Below, piece by piece: positions 1-12,700 of a stretch of 64,000 nucleotides of DNA (within the stretch, counting starts at the first letter, position 1; the number at the start of each line of letters is the position of its first letter). The notes beneath the pieces are model-generated. The model was not told the origin of the DNA. It was given only the letters and a program-made list of their open reading frames with translations, and did not search any database. Position numbers and translations under genes: made by a program. Where the stretch lies: assembly GCA_030549495.1 (NCBI GenBank), contig JAUIRK010000971.1, forward strand, positions 296,001-360,000, written 5' to 3'. The DNA is from Nectonema munidae. Taxonomy: Eukaryota > Nematomorpha > Nectonematoida > Nectonematidae.

Positions 1-569
1 GAATTACGCTAGTCAGTTCAGAGATTTTTGGGTAGTTCATTCGAATATTTAAAATTTATAACTTACAAAGTACGATTATAACGTAATTTAAATCGATTAA
101 ATCTTCAAAATTATTCAAAAATTTTATTTATGTTGTCTTCACCTTGAAAATAAGTGCACATTTGAAATAATTTTGGGATATCCTTAGCTGTAATCAAGGA
201 CCAACATGTAGCAGCTAGCAGAATAAGAATGCCATAATGATTCACAATTCAATTGCTGTTGATGGCGAAGCATTCTAAAACTTGATAACCCGTGCATTTA
301 GTAATTTTAGGAACATTTTTTTATTATAAAACTTACAATTTTCGAGTTAAAATGATTAAAAATTTTTAAACCATATGCACGTTTGCGTTTAACCAATCAG
401 AGCAAAGAGTTTCATTGGGTAAAAGAGATAAGAGAAGGCACGAGTACCTTCTATGGTGAACTAACTTACTCTAGCTGGTTGGGATTAATAAAATGAAATA
501 AAACTCGTTAAACTGAAATAAAACTCATGCTCTCAAGAAAATGGGTCCACACAATGCAAAGCTTGATAC
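1..569. other. intron side of CCDC186, nothing recognised
   Basis: AT-rich sequence lies downstream of the exon at 570-760 on the minus strand. I looked for the next conserved CCDC186 segment (SYILREE, GGIMASLY) and did not find it. Confidence 0.5.
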
Positions 570-760
570 CTTGTTTTCTTGCTAATTTCCTCCTGAAGGT
601 TGAGGACGTGGCTGTTGATGAAGTCGAGCTTCTCGTTCTTCTTGGCAATGATGCGTTGCAGCTTCACAATCTTCTCGATGAGTATCGGCTGAATGTCGAC
701 GATGCCCTTCGCATCCACCGTCTGCCCAGCTATCGTTACTTTGAAGTCATCCACAAACTC
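570..760 (-). CDS. CCDC186: CCDC186 exon, conserved C-terminal coiled coil (KKNEKLDFI)
   Basis: The exon has 63 codons plus 2 nt, with acceptor AATCTTTAG and donor GTATCAAG. EFVDDFKVTIAGQTVDAKG leads into VDIQPILIEKIVKLQ, then KKNEKLDFINSHVLNLQEEI and SKKT. This matches human VDKAMLIERIVRLQ, RKNEKIEFMEDHIKQL and VEEIRKKTK. The leftover AG would start the next codon (Arg or Ser). The final conserved part of the protein, with the GGIMASLY motif, is not in the 569 bases to the left and must lie outside the window. Confidence 0.87.
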
Positions 761-3700
761 CTAAAGATTCATAGTCAAATTCATAGTTTAACAATTTATA
801 TTTCTTGGAAATTAGCAAAATTGTACTTAATCCAAAAACCAATGTTTTCATGTTTTTTTCAAATCTCAAGTTCTAACCAACTAAACTAGACTTCTAATTT
901 TAATGGCCAATTTATCATAATAAAAATAATAACACTGTTTATTTTGTTAATATAAATGCCATGTAATTACTTCATTTGAAAGCCATTAGTGTGTACAAAA
1001 TCTTTTTTTCTGTTTCCAGGTTTCAACTGTAGTTGCAGGGTGAATTAACTCGGAAAACTGTTCAAACCAATGAAAAACATGGCAAGGGCAACGTTAACAC
1101 AACTTGGTAGAGAGCAAAAGGATACAATTGACTGGAAACGGTGTATTTTGTGACTAAAAGATGCAGGCCAGTTTTTTGTTACAACAAAAATATATTGATA
1201 CCATACTTTGTTAGTTACAGTAAAGGAGCGAGCGTTGCTGTATTAAAATTAAAGAGGCGGAAGACTGCACAACACAAAATTTGCAGAGAAACAAGGCTAT
1301 TTGGAATCACAAGTGATACTAAACGGTACCAGTAAAGTCAAAATGCAACGTGCAAGAGAACGTTACCAAAATTTCATGTCTACTGTATCAAATTTCCCCA
1401 GGAAGTTAGAACGTCCTTTAAGATTTGACAGGAGTGAGGCATGAGCTTATTTGCTGGATCATTGCAGGACCTGAAAATTAACTGGAGACTAAATTTCGAA
1501 CATATGTTATGGACAGAGCTACCTTTACAATGAATCAAAAACTGATGTTCTGATTCATGTCTAATAGACAAGTAACATACAAATCTAAAAATGAGGATGC
1601 TGACAGCATGCTAGGGAAAATTCAAAAGAGACAGAAGGAATAAAATGCTTGTTAATCCTCTCATCGCCCAGATTACTGTGTTTCCTACAGTTGTACGCTA
1701 ATGATAAAAGCAAATATTTTGAAACGCTGTATGTGATACTATTCCATGAAAAGTATTTTTGTCTTCTTTGCAGTAGATAATGCGAATTTCGATAATAGCA
1801 CTCCAGATGGTAAAGGTAGCACCCTGGCATTATCATTGCTGTATACCAAGAAGTAGATGGGGTTGGAGAATCAATTGCATAAACAAAAGATACAAGAGAA
1901 GAATTCCAAAATGAACAGACTAAAACTCACTGTTGTTGAAAAACAAACTCGTGACAGAGGTTGGAGCTATATCTCGGCTCCTGGAAGTTTGAATGAATGA
2001 ATGAATGAATGAATGGCCAACACGGATGACTCTTATGTTGAAAGTCAAAATTGAAAGAATTAGCAGTTAGTGACAAGTATCTTACTGTCATGCCCTTCGC
2101 CATGACACTCTAAAAGAAGTAGCACAGCCAGTAAATGCTAGCACGGTTTTGAAAAGCAAAGTCCTGTTTAGACCTGCTGAGGTTCATGTTGTCATGACTG
2201 CGCTGAGGGCTCTGTGCTCTAATTAACAATCATTAGTGATTTTTTTGCAATCTTTAGTAAACTTGGTCAAACAATAGAAAGTGAAACAAAAAGAAATAAA
2301 AAAAATATTATAATTTACTAATCAAACATTATTTTTTATTTATATTAAAAAAATTAAATTATATTCTTTTTTATTTTTAAATTTAATTTCTTTTTTCACC
2401 AAAATTTAGAAGAAAAATGTTTTCTTGTTGTTTTTTTGACTTTTAAATTTTTTGAATTTTGAAAAAATAATGGAAAAAGTAGTTAATTCAAGAAAAAAAT
2501 CTAATCAAATTAAATCAAAGATAGTTCATTTTTACCCCAATGGGAAATCGCAAGTTGAAATTAGTAAGAATTTTGAATTAGCAAGGAATACATTTAAAAA
2601 AAGTGAATAAACGTCGAATAAATTTGGTAGATATAAAGCCAAGAAAAAAGGTGGACATCTAAAGATATTAAGGTATAATGAAATGAAAGAAGTACTAAAA
2701 CGGAGTGATGATAATCCACTTTTGAGATTAAGATATTGCAAACAAAATTGAAGAAAATTTTAACAAGAAGGTAAATAACAGTACGGTAAATAGAATCTTG
2801 AAGAAATTTCATTATTCCTTGAAAAGAATATCAAGATTATATAGATTTTATTCATATTTCTATTCCAGAAAGAAGAAATCGTAAGCTGTCAATTCAGAAA
2901 AGATATGAATTTTGTAACTTATTTAGAGAATTTGTATTGGAAACTTCACATGAATGTTTTATATTTTTAGACGAAGTTGGTTTTAATTTAGTTTCCAGAC
3001 CCAAAAGAGAACGTTCAAAAATTGGAACATCTGCAATTGTCTGTTTCAGCAGCAAGAAGTAGAAATATTTCTGTTGTTGTAGCCATAAATAAAAAGATAT
3101 ACAGTTTTGACGTAAGAATAGATGAAAATAGATTAGGTTTTTAAGAGATAAAAAGTTGCTGCAACAATTTGGGATATGGTAAATCTGACAATACAGCCAC
3201 TAAATTTGAAATTTTATATCTTCCTCTTTATTCTCCATCTTAAATTCAATAGAAAATATTTTCCTGTTTGGAAAAATTTTGTTTTAAAAGGTCAATCAAA
3301 ATCTGAAGATGAATTGGGAATGGTGATAATAATCTAACTAATCAATTCAAAACATTGTGAAGGATTTTATAGCAAAATTTTGAGATACATACATAAAGCA
3401 AACAATAGAATGGAAATAAATGAATGATTTTAAATATATTAATCATAAAAAATTTTTTTTTTCTAAAAATTTATTGTTTCAGTTTTCATTCAAAATATTT
3501 TTAAAAACTTCAAATGTTTATATAACTTTCTAGCAATCTTAACCCATTAAGTACCATAGAAATCAGACGATATCTAAAAAAAAACGCAGACGATTTATAT
3601 TCAAGGTCATTGAAAAAAGCAGACGAAGATGAAATTACTTATGTTCCCAAATGGGAGCATTGGGACTTAATGGGTTAAATAAATAAAATAACAAAGGAAA

Positions 3701-6700
3701 ACTTGTCATTTGAAAATTTAACATAAAAAGGACTGCACATTTGAAATGTAGTTTTGAGTTTAGTAAAAATTGCAAAAAATTCACTATCCTTTGCAAATAG
3801 TTCACGAAAGAACGAAAAACCGTATAAACGATGATTGAGAGGAAGCCCATCTATATGGTTCTACCATAACTAGACATATCCTCAAAAAACACACTACAAG
3901 CGTTGGCAGCATACCCACATTTACTCGAAGATGGGACTTTATGAACTCATGGATAATCCTTATCTGATGGATCTGTGTCTATAAGCAAAGATCTAAGTAG
4001 AAGAGGAGATTCAGAACAAAGGAATCAAGGCGAAGTCTGTAAGTAAAGCATGCAAATGATCATTTGCAGCAAGTCTTAGCAGAAAATGGAGTGATCTAGA
4101 AGATGTAAGGGGAAGCAGGGAAGTCTAAGAATGGCATGTTTAGACCATTGATAAACTATATGCACCGGGGGAACACAATTCTGTACTTTTTAGAGGCGTT
4201 CTTCTCAATGGACAGGCTAAAGTATTAGACTCTGGCCACGCTACATAGTAAATATGGATGCACCAAAGACCAACCACAGACATAGAGCGAACATGAAAAT
4301 GGCAATATATCTATCATTAAGAATGCCATCCAGTTTGTATAAATTGGAGCAGAACACGCATGTAAACATCTTAACAAACTAATTGAAGTTCACGCTGGTC
4401 TCATTGGAATATCCAACACCCAAATTCAAGGCAATGCTTCTTCATAGCAACTCCTTAAATGTCTTGCCTTAAAAATGAGTGTAAGGAGCAATTCGATCTG
4501 GTTGAAGGCATGCTCTTGAGCCAGATGACCCATTCTTAGCTGTAATCAAGGGAGACACTGGAGTAAGCAAGACAAATAAGTGAAATACTGATTTAACGCT
4601 ATTGTTTGGGAAACACTTTAGAAAATACCCATGCATATATCCTAGATGAGTATGAAGATCTTGAAGATGGATCAAAGAATTATTTTTATTAAAAAATTCA
4701 TTCTTCATGTAAAATTTAAGTGAGGAGTCAATTTCTCTAGACTTGTCACAGCTTAAATATGTTTAGCCAATAAAAGCAACATTTTACACGAGTTGGACAT
4801 ATTGGTAAATATAGGTTTCAAACATTTGAAATTTTGAAGATCCAAGATGGACATCATAGAGACCCTCAAAAAATGACAGCACTCATTTTTGTGTTCAATT
4901 CATCCTAACGCAACCAAAAATATAGTTTACTAAATCTACAAAAAAATTGAACTAAAATACACAAGGAACTTGACTATAAGAAAATGTTTAGGAAATGAAG
5001 CGATTAAAATTTTGTTTTTACGGAACAACATAGAAAGCGTTTACACTTTGCACTGATTACGTGGAAACTTCTTGATTGCTTTTCACTGGTTCCCCTTAGA
5101 ACATTACCAACTTTTATTTTTGGCTTAATCAATTTCCCCTTGCCTCAAATATTCAATCTAGCTAACCCTTTCATGGACAATGGCTCACCAGTGGCCACGA
5201 ATAAAAATCAGCTACCTTGAGTTAGATTAAAATTCATAACTCATTTAAAAAGAAAGACAAAAGCTTAATTTTCAAAAATCTGACCCCTAAAGGATTAATA
5301 TACTTTTAAGACTTCTCCATATTTTTGGATAAATTCCCTCACTTTAGATAAAGATATCGTGGGGTGTTTTTATCAAGAAGGCACAATTGCGCCGCTTGTA
5401 TCGAACTATGAAGAAAGTAGGCTTGATACGGGATCGAACCCAACACCTTGAGTTATGGTACAAATATCTAGCCAACCTTACTCACGTCCCCACCCCATGA
5501 AGGAATTTAATTATATTCATTACGGTAGAAATGCCACGTTCGTGTTAAAATTTACTTAGATTCAAACTTGGCGCCATCTTAATAAAAACCTAAATACAGG
5601 GAAATTAAAAAGCGAACAATATGAAATAAAATAGCACGACAGATGCATCTAAGTTATAGCGTGAGCCCAAAAATATTAATTGTAGGAGGCATAGCTATTA
5701 CTTTGAAAGTTTCTATTTTTGAAAAAAGTGGGAAAAAATTACGACCTAGATCGTGGTCAAGATATTTTAGTCATAAGATGCACATTTTTTTGCATAAGTC
5801 TCTCTATATATATATTCACTGGCGTATTCAACGGTGAGCATTATGGTTCTAGGACAGAATGTCGAAAGAGAGAGTGTCGAACTGACAGAGTGTCGAAAAG
5901 ACAATGTATCAAAAAGATAAAATGGAGGATTACAATTATACATCTTTTAAAAACTTTTAAATCTTGAAGGAAGTTAATTGGCGACTAAATCTCTAACAGA
6001 CTGAAACATAAATGTAAATTATGATAAATAAATAAATGGCTACTTTATTTTCTCTCTCATTATCATTTATCGTTTAGCATTTATCTTCCCCCTCTCTTTA
6101 TCATTTATCATTGTCTGTTCGACACTCTGAATTTCTACACTATGCCTTTCGACATTCTGTCCGCGCACGGGGCGGCATTATGCCATATCCCTCTTTCTTA
6201 AAATGAAGTATCGATCTTTTATATTTGTTTGCCTTTCAGTTTATTTGAAATAGTTATTTTTGTAAATAGATATATGTTAGAAATTCAACGTAATACAAAT
6301 ACCTTTTAAAAGTCTAACTTCATTAATAGTAACCATTATTTTTGAATGTTTAATGACTATTTTTAAAGGGCACAATATTTGATATCTAAACTACAACACT
6401 GAATATAAAAATAATACGCTGTTGATGTCGAAAAGTTGGGAAGAATCGGTTGAGGACTTTTTGCTGTGGAAAGGATAATCATTGGAGAGTGGAGACAGGA
6501 TGCCGTTGTTGTGGGAAGAGTGAATTTTCAATTGACTGAAAGAATCGAAGCTTTCCAAGGAGTTGCAGAGAGACGCGCTTTGGTTTTCTATTGAAAGGAA
6601 ATGAAGGAGGCGAATTATTAATACGATTTAATTGATTGTTAAATTCGTCTTGACATCATACACTCTTCTCTTACAGATAGTGCTCTTACTTCTACAACCA

Positions 6701-9700
6701 GAACTTTCTGATTGGGAAATGAAGAGTGAACGGCTTATTGATTTTTTTAATTTTAAACTTAGTCTCTTACATAACTTTAAGCAACAACAATAAACTATTT
6801 TACTTAATTAACACATTTTATATTGCTCTTACTCACATTCAAAAATCTTTTGAAAACTCGATAAGGAAAATGCCTCGCTAGCCTCAAATGTCAATGCGCC
6901 GCTGACGGCTACATATAAAGGCTAGTTAACACCATGAACTAATGGGCGACTTTTCAGCCGGATGCCCATCCCGACGTTGACCTAAGAGAGTTTTGAATTA
7001 GGAACTGTATTTATCGTAAGTTTATGGCTTTGACTGAACCAAACTACACTTTTAGCACTTGACTATTATAGCTATTTCCAAACAAATATTTATTACGATG
7101 GAAATTTTGGTTTTCTAGATAACACAACTCCTTTTGTAGCCAATTTAAAATTTCGTGCATTTAATGCCGCAACACTGAAAATTCAGGGTTTAGTGACAAA
7201 TTCAGAATATTTATGTTTCCATTCGTGAGTTTTGATTCGAATTTATTGTATACATGTATATGTATGAAAAAAACTGGACAGAGTTTGTGAATAAAGATAT
7301 GAAGTTTAAAATTGCAAAACATCATCAATCCTTAACTAATTGAGCTTCTCTACACACGTAATATTTTCATCGACACGTTCTTAGCCTTTTGGATCCAAAG
7401 ACTGATCGTCCAACTACCGAAAAACAATGTGGTTTGTTCCTTTCATTCCGCTTGCGACAGCAAGAAAGATTGAGTAAAGAAGTCAAAACTTTTTGATAAG
7501 ACAGAAGGAACATCTTTCCAAAGTGATGGAAGTTAAAGGCAAGAAAAGCACTAAACATCTCAGGGGCGAACATCCTAGGAATTATTGGGGGGGGGGGGCG
7601 AAATTTTTTTGTTGCAATTTTCAAAATTAGTGATCTGGAAATACCACGGGAGACCAAATATTCAAGCAATCCTTTAAATAGAGTGTATTCAGCGCATACC
7701 TAAAGTTCTAAATTTATAAGACTACTTTATTTTTTTTTACAAATTTAATGAATTTAAATACTATACTTCCAGCGAAAATATTTTAATTAAATTTGCAGAA
7801 TATACACTAGTTTAAAAAATTCAAAATTATGGGGGGGGGGGGGGGGTGAAATAGGCTTTTCATTTGAAAATGAAGTAGTCTACCAGACACATTACAGGAA
7901 TTGATGAAAGGATATTTGATTCATAGAGGAAACAACTGAAAACAAACTGAAAGTTGGATAGTTTTATATGAGTGAATGTAGTCTGAAGGCAAAGAGTCTA
8001 CTAGACACCCTGCGATGTTTATATGAAAAAATGTGATTGATTCAGGGGCAAGGGTATAAAATGAAGTTATAATTGTGCAAAGAGAAATAAAACAATAAAT
8101 TAAGATTGCATTATTTCATTTTTCTCAGCATCATTCAAAAATAGTTTAAAAGCTAAATTGATGCAAGCTACAAAAATCTAAAAAAAGTCAAATAACTTTT
8201 AACATTTTGCAATGTTTTACCTTTTATAATAACTTTTAAGGAAAAAAATTCTATCAGAAAAAGTTACAGAGCTTCAACAAAATTAAAAAATTTTACAGCA
8301 TAACTTAAGTTTTTTGAAAACTAATTTGACGTATCCCCTACAGCAGCGTTTTTCAAACTGTGGGTCGCGTGAAAAATAAAATGGGTCATGACAAAAAAGA
8401 AAGGTCATATAAATAGTCGATGCTGAATAAATGAACCTAGTGAACAGAGTTTGTCTTATTACACCTAAGTAGTATGGGTCCCGATGCAAAACGTGGTTCT
8501 TGCTATGGGTCGCAGTATAAAAACCAAAACATCCCATAACACGCCAAATAATTCTAAAGCACTACAAAAAAGAGGGTTAGATAAAAACCCCGAAACACCT
8601 AGAAATAACAGGAAGCACCCCAAAACATTTCAAAATATGCCAAAACACCTCAAAACATCGCAAAACACGCCAAATAGTTCTAAAACACTACAAAAAAGAG
8701 TTAGACTAAAGATCCTATAACACCCAGAAATAATCGAAAGCACCTCAAAACTCCCAAAACACGGCAAATAATTCTAAGGCACTACAAAAAAGATCTTAAA
8801 AATTTCTCAAAACATCCCAAGCATCCCAAAACATTACAAAATACCACAAAAACCCCTAATCACCTCAAAAAATTGCAAAAAACGACAAATATTTCTAAAG
8901 CACTACAAAAAAGATCCTAAAAACTCCTTAAAACTTTCGAATTTTTTTTGGGTTTTTAGTCTAACCATCTTTTTTTATAAAGCTTTAAAATTATTTGCCG
9001 TGTTTTGGGGTGTTTAGTCTGACCGTTGCTTATTTATTGTGTGAATATTAAAGCAATGGATTTATTATTATATAGCTCTCAGGCATCGTCTGTAAAATAT
9101 GTTTGATAGGAATTTCAGAGCAGCATGGCATGATGTTTGATTGATTCGAAAGTCTACATTCCTTCTTTTATTCTTTATCTTACATTATCATGTATTCGAA
9201 TTATCATTACATTCTATTATGCGATCATACATGTTTTATAAACAAGCAGCAACTCTTACTTATAGAAATTAGGGCGAAGGTCATTTTCGCCCCGCCGGAT
9301 GTGCGCCCCTGAAACATCTCTACAGTATTGGAATACATCTGGTTGATAATCCTAATTGTTTTGACGCATTTAAATTTCGACAGTTCAAAATATTAAAAAC
9401 TGGTAATCAAAATCTACTGAAAGTATAGGAATCTCTTTATATACAAACTCTGAAACCAAATTAACCAATTAATTTTATAATTTAAATATTTAAGCCCTAC
9501 TTTGTTTTAGCCTATTTTTTTTTCTTAATTTTCACCCCTTATTTTTTAATTGAATTAAATTGAAAAGTAATGAACAAAAATTTCAAAAATAATGCTTTTT
9601 TTGATAACGCCATGACATAACTTGTTTCATTAAAACATAATTAGATTAAAATACATAAAATTATATTATATATATGAAATCCTATTGAAATGAAAAATTT

Positions 9701-12700
9701 TAAAAAGTGGACATTTATTGAGAATAATTTTAATTTTAATTAATATTAAAAAAAAATCATTAGCATTAGATATACAATAAAAATAAACATGTATTCGCTA
9801 TACACAATATATCGACATTTTAAATTGATGTTGTATCTGAGGACTTAGACTAGTCCTTTAAGAGAGGTATAATTAATGTAAATATTATTTGTGGGCATAA
9901 ATAAAGTCGTATCCTTGAGGAAGCCGTATTCAGAGGGGGTTACTGTATATGTATTTTTATTTACAATCTTTTTACATTTCTCTCCTTGAAACATTTTTTA
10001 ATTAAATATGTGTGAGTGCATTCAAACCGTGCTTCAGCGATATAAGTGCTTAATAGAATTCATTAAAATACTTGTTAGAGAAAGTTCAGTTAATGAAATG
10101 TATAAAGCTTATGCATATTATTTTTACACTCGCTCCATCTTTAAAAAGCAAATCTGCCAGGGGCTAATTGGTAGATGTGGTATCGAAAATTAAGAGAACT
10201 TGAAAGCAAGTTCCATGGAGAACTAAGTTGTTATCGAAAGAGGAAAAATTCGAGTCAAAGGAAATAAACGAAAAACGGGAAACTTACTGGAAAGAGAGGA
10301 AGTTCCATTACAAGAAGCGAGGGAGCCGCGCAAGCCTGCGGCAGATGAAGCGAGAGCGACGCTAGCGCTCAGTTCTTCACACCTCTTATTCACAGCCTTC
10401 AACTGCTTCGTGAGATCTCTCCGATTCACTTCGCACTTTTTCTTCTCCTTGCTCAGCAAATCTTTGTACTGAGTAAGCTCTGAAACCAGATCAGTTACTA
10501 AAAAGGTCAACTATGTACTTAATTGCCTAACGAATTGATTTCCTATCGCTATCTCATTTTACATTTACTTAGATTTCCAATAAATTTCACGAAAATGTCT
10601 TTTAATTGACATTCTCGTGAAATTTATGAGTGAATTTTATTCTCTTTGTTTAGTTTTTAACGTAAATTGTGAACCGGTGAAAATTTGTTTAAATTTGATA
10701 CATATAAATTCCAAGGGGTAAATAAGATGACTTGTATTCTCTTGTTCTAGGAGTCAATTTCTTTCCTTATTCCCTATTCTTACTTGTAACAGCAGTAGAA
10801 ACTTCATTATTAGTTAATCCAATTTATAACCAGTCAAAAAGCATAAACTATTTAAAAATATTTTAACTTAATTTATCTGTTGTTAAGAGTATTATAAAAA
10901 TGAATTTATGTGCGTTTATTTTGTCAATTTGTAAGTAGCAAGAAATTGTCAAAATAGAAGACACGAAAAATAAAAAATAAATAACAAAAAAGTTTTAAAT
11001 AAATACGTGCAGTTTTGAAATATTTTTAATTCCTTTATGCTTCATATTCTTTGAAATAATTTTAAATATAAATAAAAAAAGTATCAGAATAAATAAATGA
11101 ACTTTCGAATATAGTATATCAACCAAATTTTAGACCCCTCTGGTCTTCTTCAAATCAAATTTACCCTTACAAAAAAAGAAAAGAAAACAAGGAGCAGAGA
11201 AAGAGGAAGAAGAAGTATATGATAATAGTATATTGTAGAGTGATGCAAATAGGGAATAGTTGGGGGAAAGTGGAGATGAACTGTATACAATTATGTATGT
11301 TCAATATTATTGGTAGATCAGCATAAAAAATATATAAATGATAAAAAATAATCAGATGTGAAATAAAAATTATACTGTTTTCTACTTAATCACATCTTTT
11401 AACTTCCATTCCTGACTGCTCAGCAACATTCTCTTTACTTTGAATATATTTTTATAAAATAAACTTTCGGTGAACGATTTGAGCCTTCCAGTTGGAAAAG
11501 CGGTGACCTAACGCTTCATTTATTACTGGGGCGTGAGTATAGTTGGTTAGATGCCGGATTCGATAACTCAAGGTTTTGGGTTCGATCCTACATCAAGCTT
11601 GCTTTCCTGATAGTTCGATATAAGCGGCGCAATTGTGCCCTTTCGATGAAAACACTCTACGGTACCATTACCATGTTAATATTTTTCTTTGTTCCCAATT
11701 GGAAAAATATAATAAAAGCATAACTATTGAATTAACCTAGACCAGGCGTTCTTAACTAGGGGTTCATACTACAATATTTAGGGTTACCTGACTAAATCAC
11801 TAGTTAAAAGATTTTAAAATAATTTTCTCCAAATATTTTGCATCGAGTGATAAAATTTAATAAAATACTTCTTTTTATTTGGGTTTTAACTTTATTAAGT
11901 TTGATTTTTTGAGTGATTTTTGATTTTTTTTACTATAAATATAATTTTTAGAGATGGAACGATGCATCACTTTAAAGCGAGTATCCATACGGAGTACGAT
12001 AACAATGTATATTGCATATTCCAATACGATTATGAATACCGAGTACTTCATTATATATAATTGCATATTATTATATAGGTAAATTAAAAAAAATCTTTCA
12101 GTACTTTTAAGAAGTCTCTATCAAATGAAAATATTTGAGTGGTCTTATAGCCACCTTCTTCAGTGCTTGGCAAGAAGTGAAAGACTACGTTGTACAAGAA
12201 AGAAGCGAAGTTAGATGAGGAGAAGAAACAGATATAATCAATAATAATGAGTTTTATGCAGTTATTGGAGAGGGAAAGCTTCTTCCTTTGACAATGCATG
12301 CTTTAACGCATACATATGTCATTTTTATTTGTGTCTATGAAAATTAATACTAATGAAATAATGAATCAATTTATTTTTTAACAAAGCAGAATACTTTAGC
12401 AACCAAGTATAAAACTATTACGAAATAAATTCTTTTATACAAATAACTTGAAACAAAAAAAAACTAAGATATCAAAGTTAAGGCATTAACTTTGATATCA
12501 GTTGTACTTTAAACCCAGTACTCGCAAATAATAGTGTAGGGTTAATTGACCATTAATGTGAGATAGAAAGTTAAATAATGTATTTTAAAATATAAACAGC
12601 AAAGGGGATAACTACACCAACAGATTGCAAATTTTGATTCCTATTCTTTCAATGTTTCTATATGTGAACACCTAGCTGTGTCTACATTACTTTTAATCAG

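Larger units (their letters stand above)
7561..9311. mobile_element. non-autonomous hAT element, 1.75 kb, perfect 8-bp TSD
   Basis: CAGGGGCGAACATCC starts the element, and GGATGTGCGCCCCTG, its inverse with one change, ends it. AAACATCT stands on both sides (7553-7560 and 9312-9319). No transposase is visible. Two G-runs (7588-7598 and 7831-7846) follow a subterminal pattern. Inside lie a second MITE (8344-8525) and a tandem/inverted array (8526-9027), making this a composite. It sits in the CCDC186 intron between exons 570-760, 6418-6587 and 10288-10497. Confidence 0.72.

Noticed and set aside
7367-7669. A 100-codon minus-strand frame crossing 7.4-7.7 kb
   Set aside because: It crosses the left border and a G-run of the hAT element at 7561 and has no family resemblance.
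8484-8720. Plus-strand frame rich in NTPN and KTS
   Set aside because: It is the translation of the tandem array at 8526-9027.
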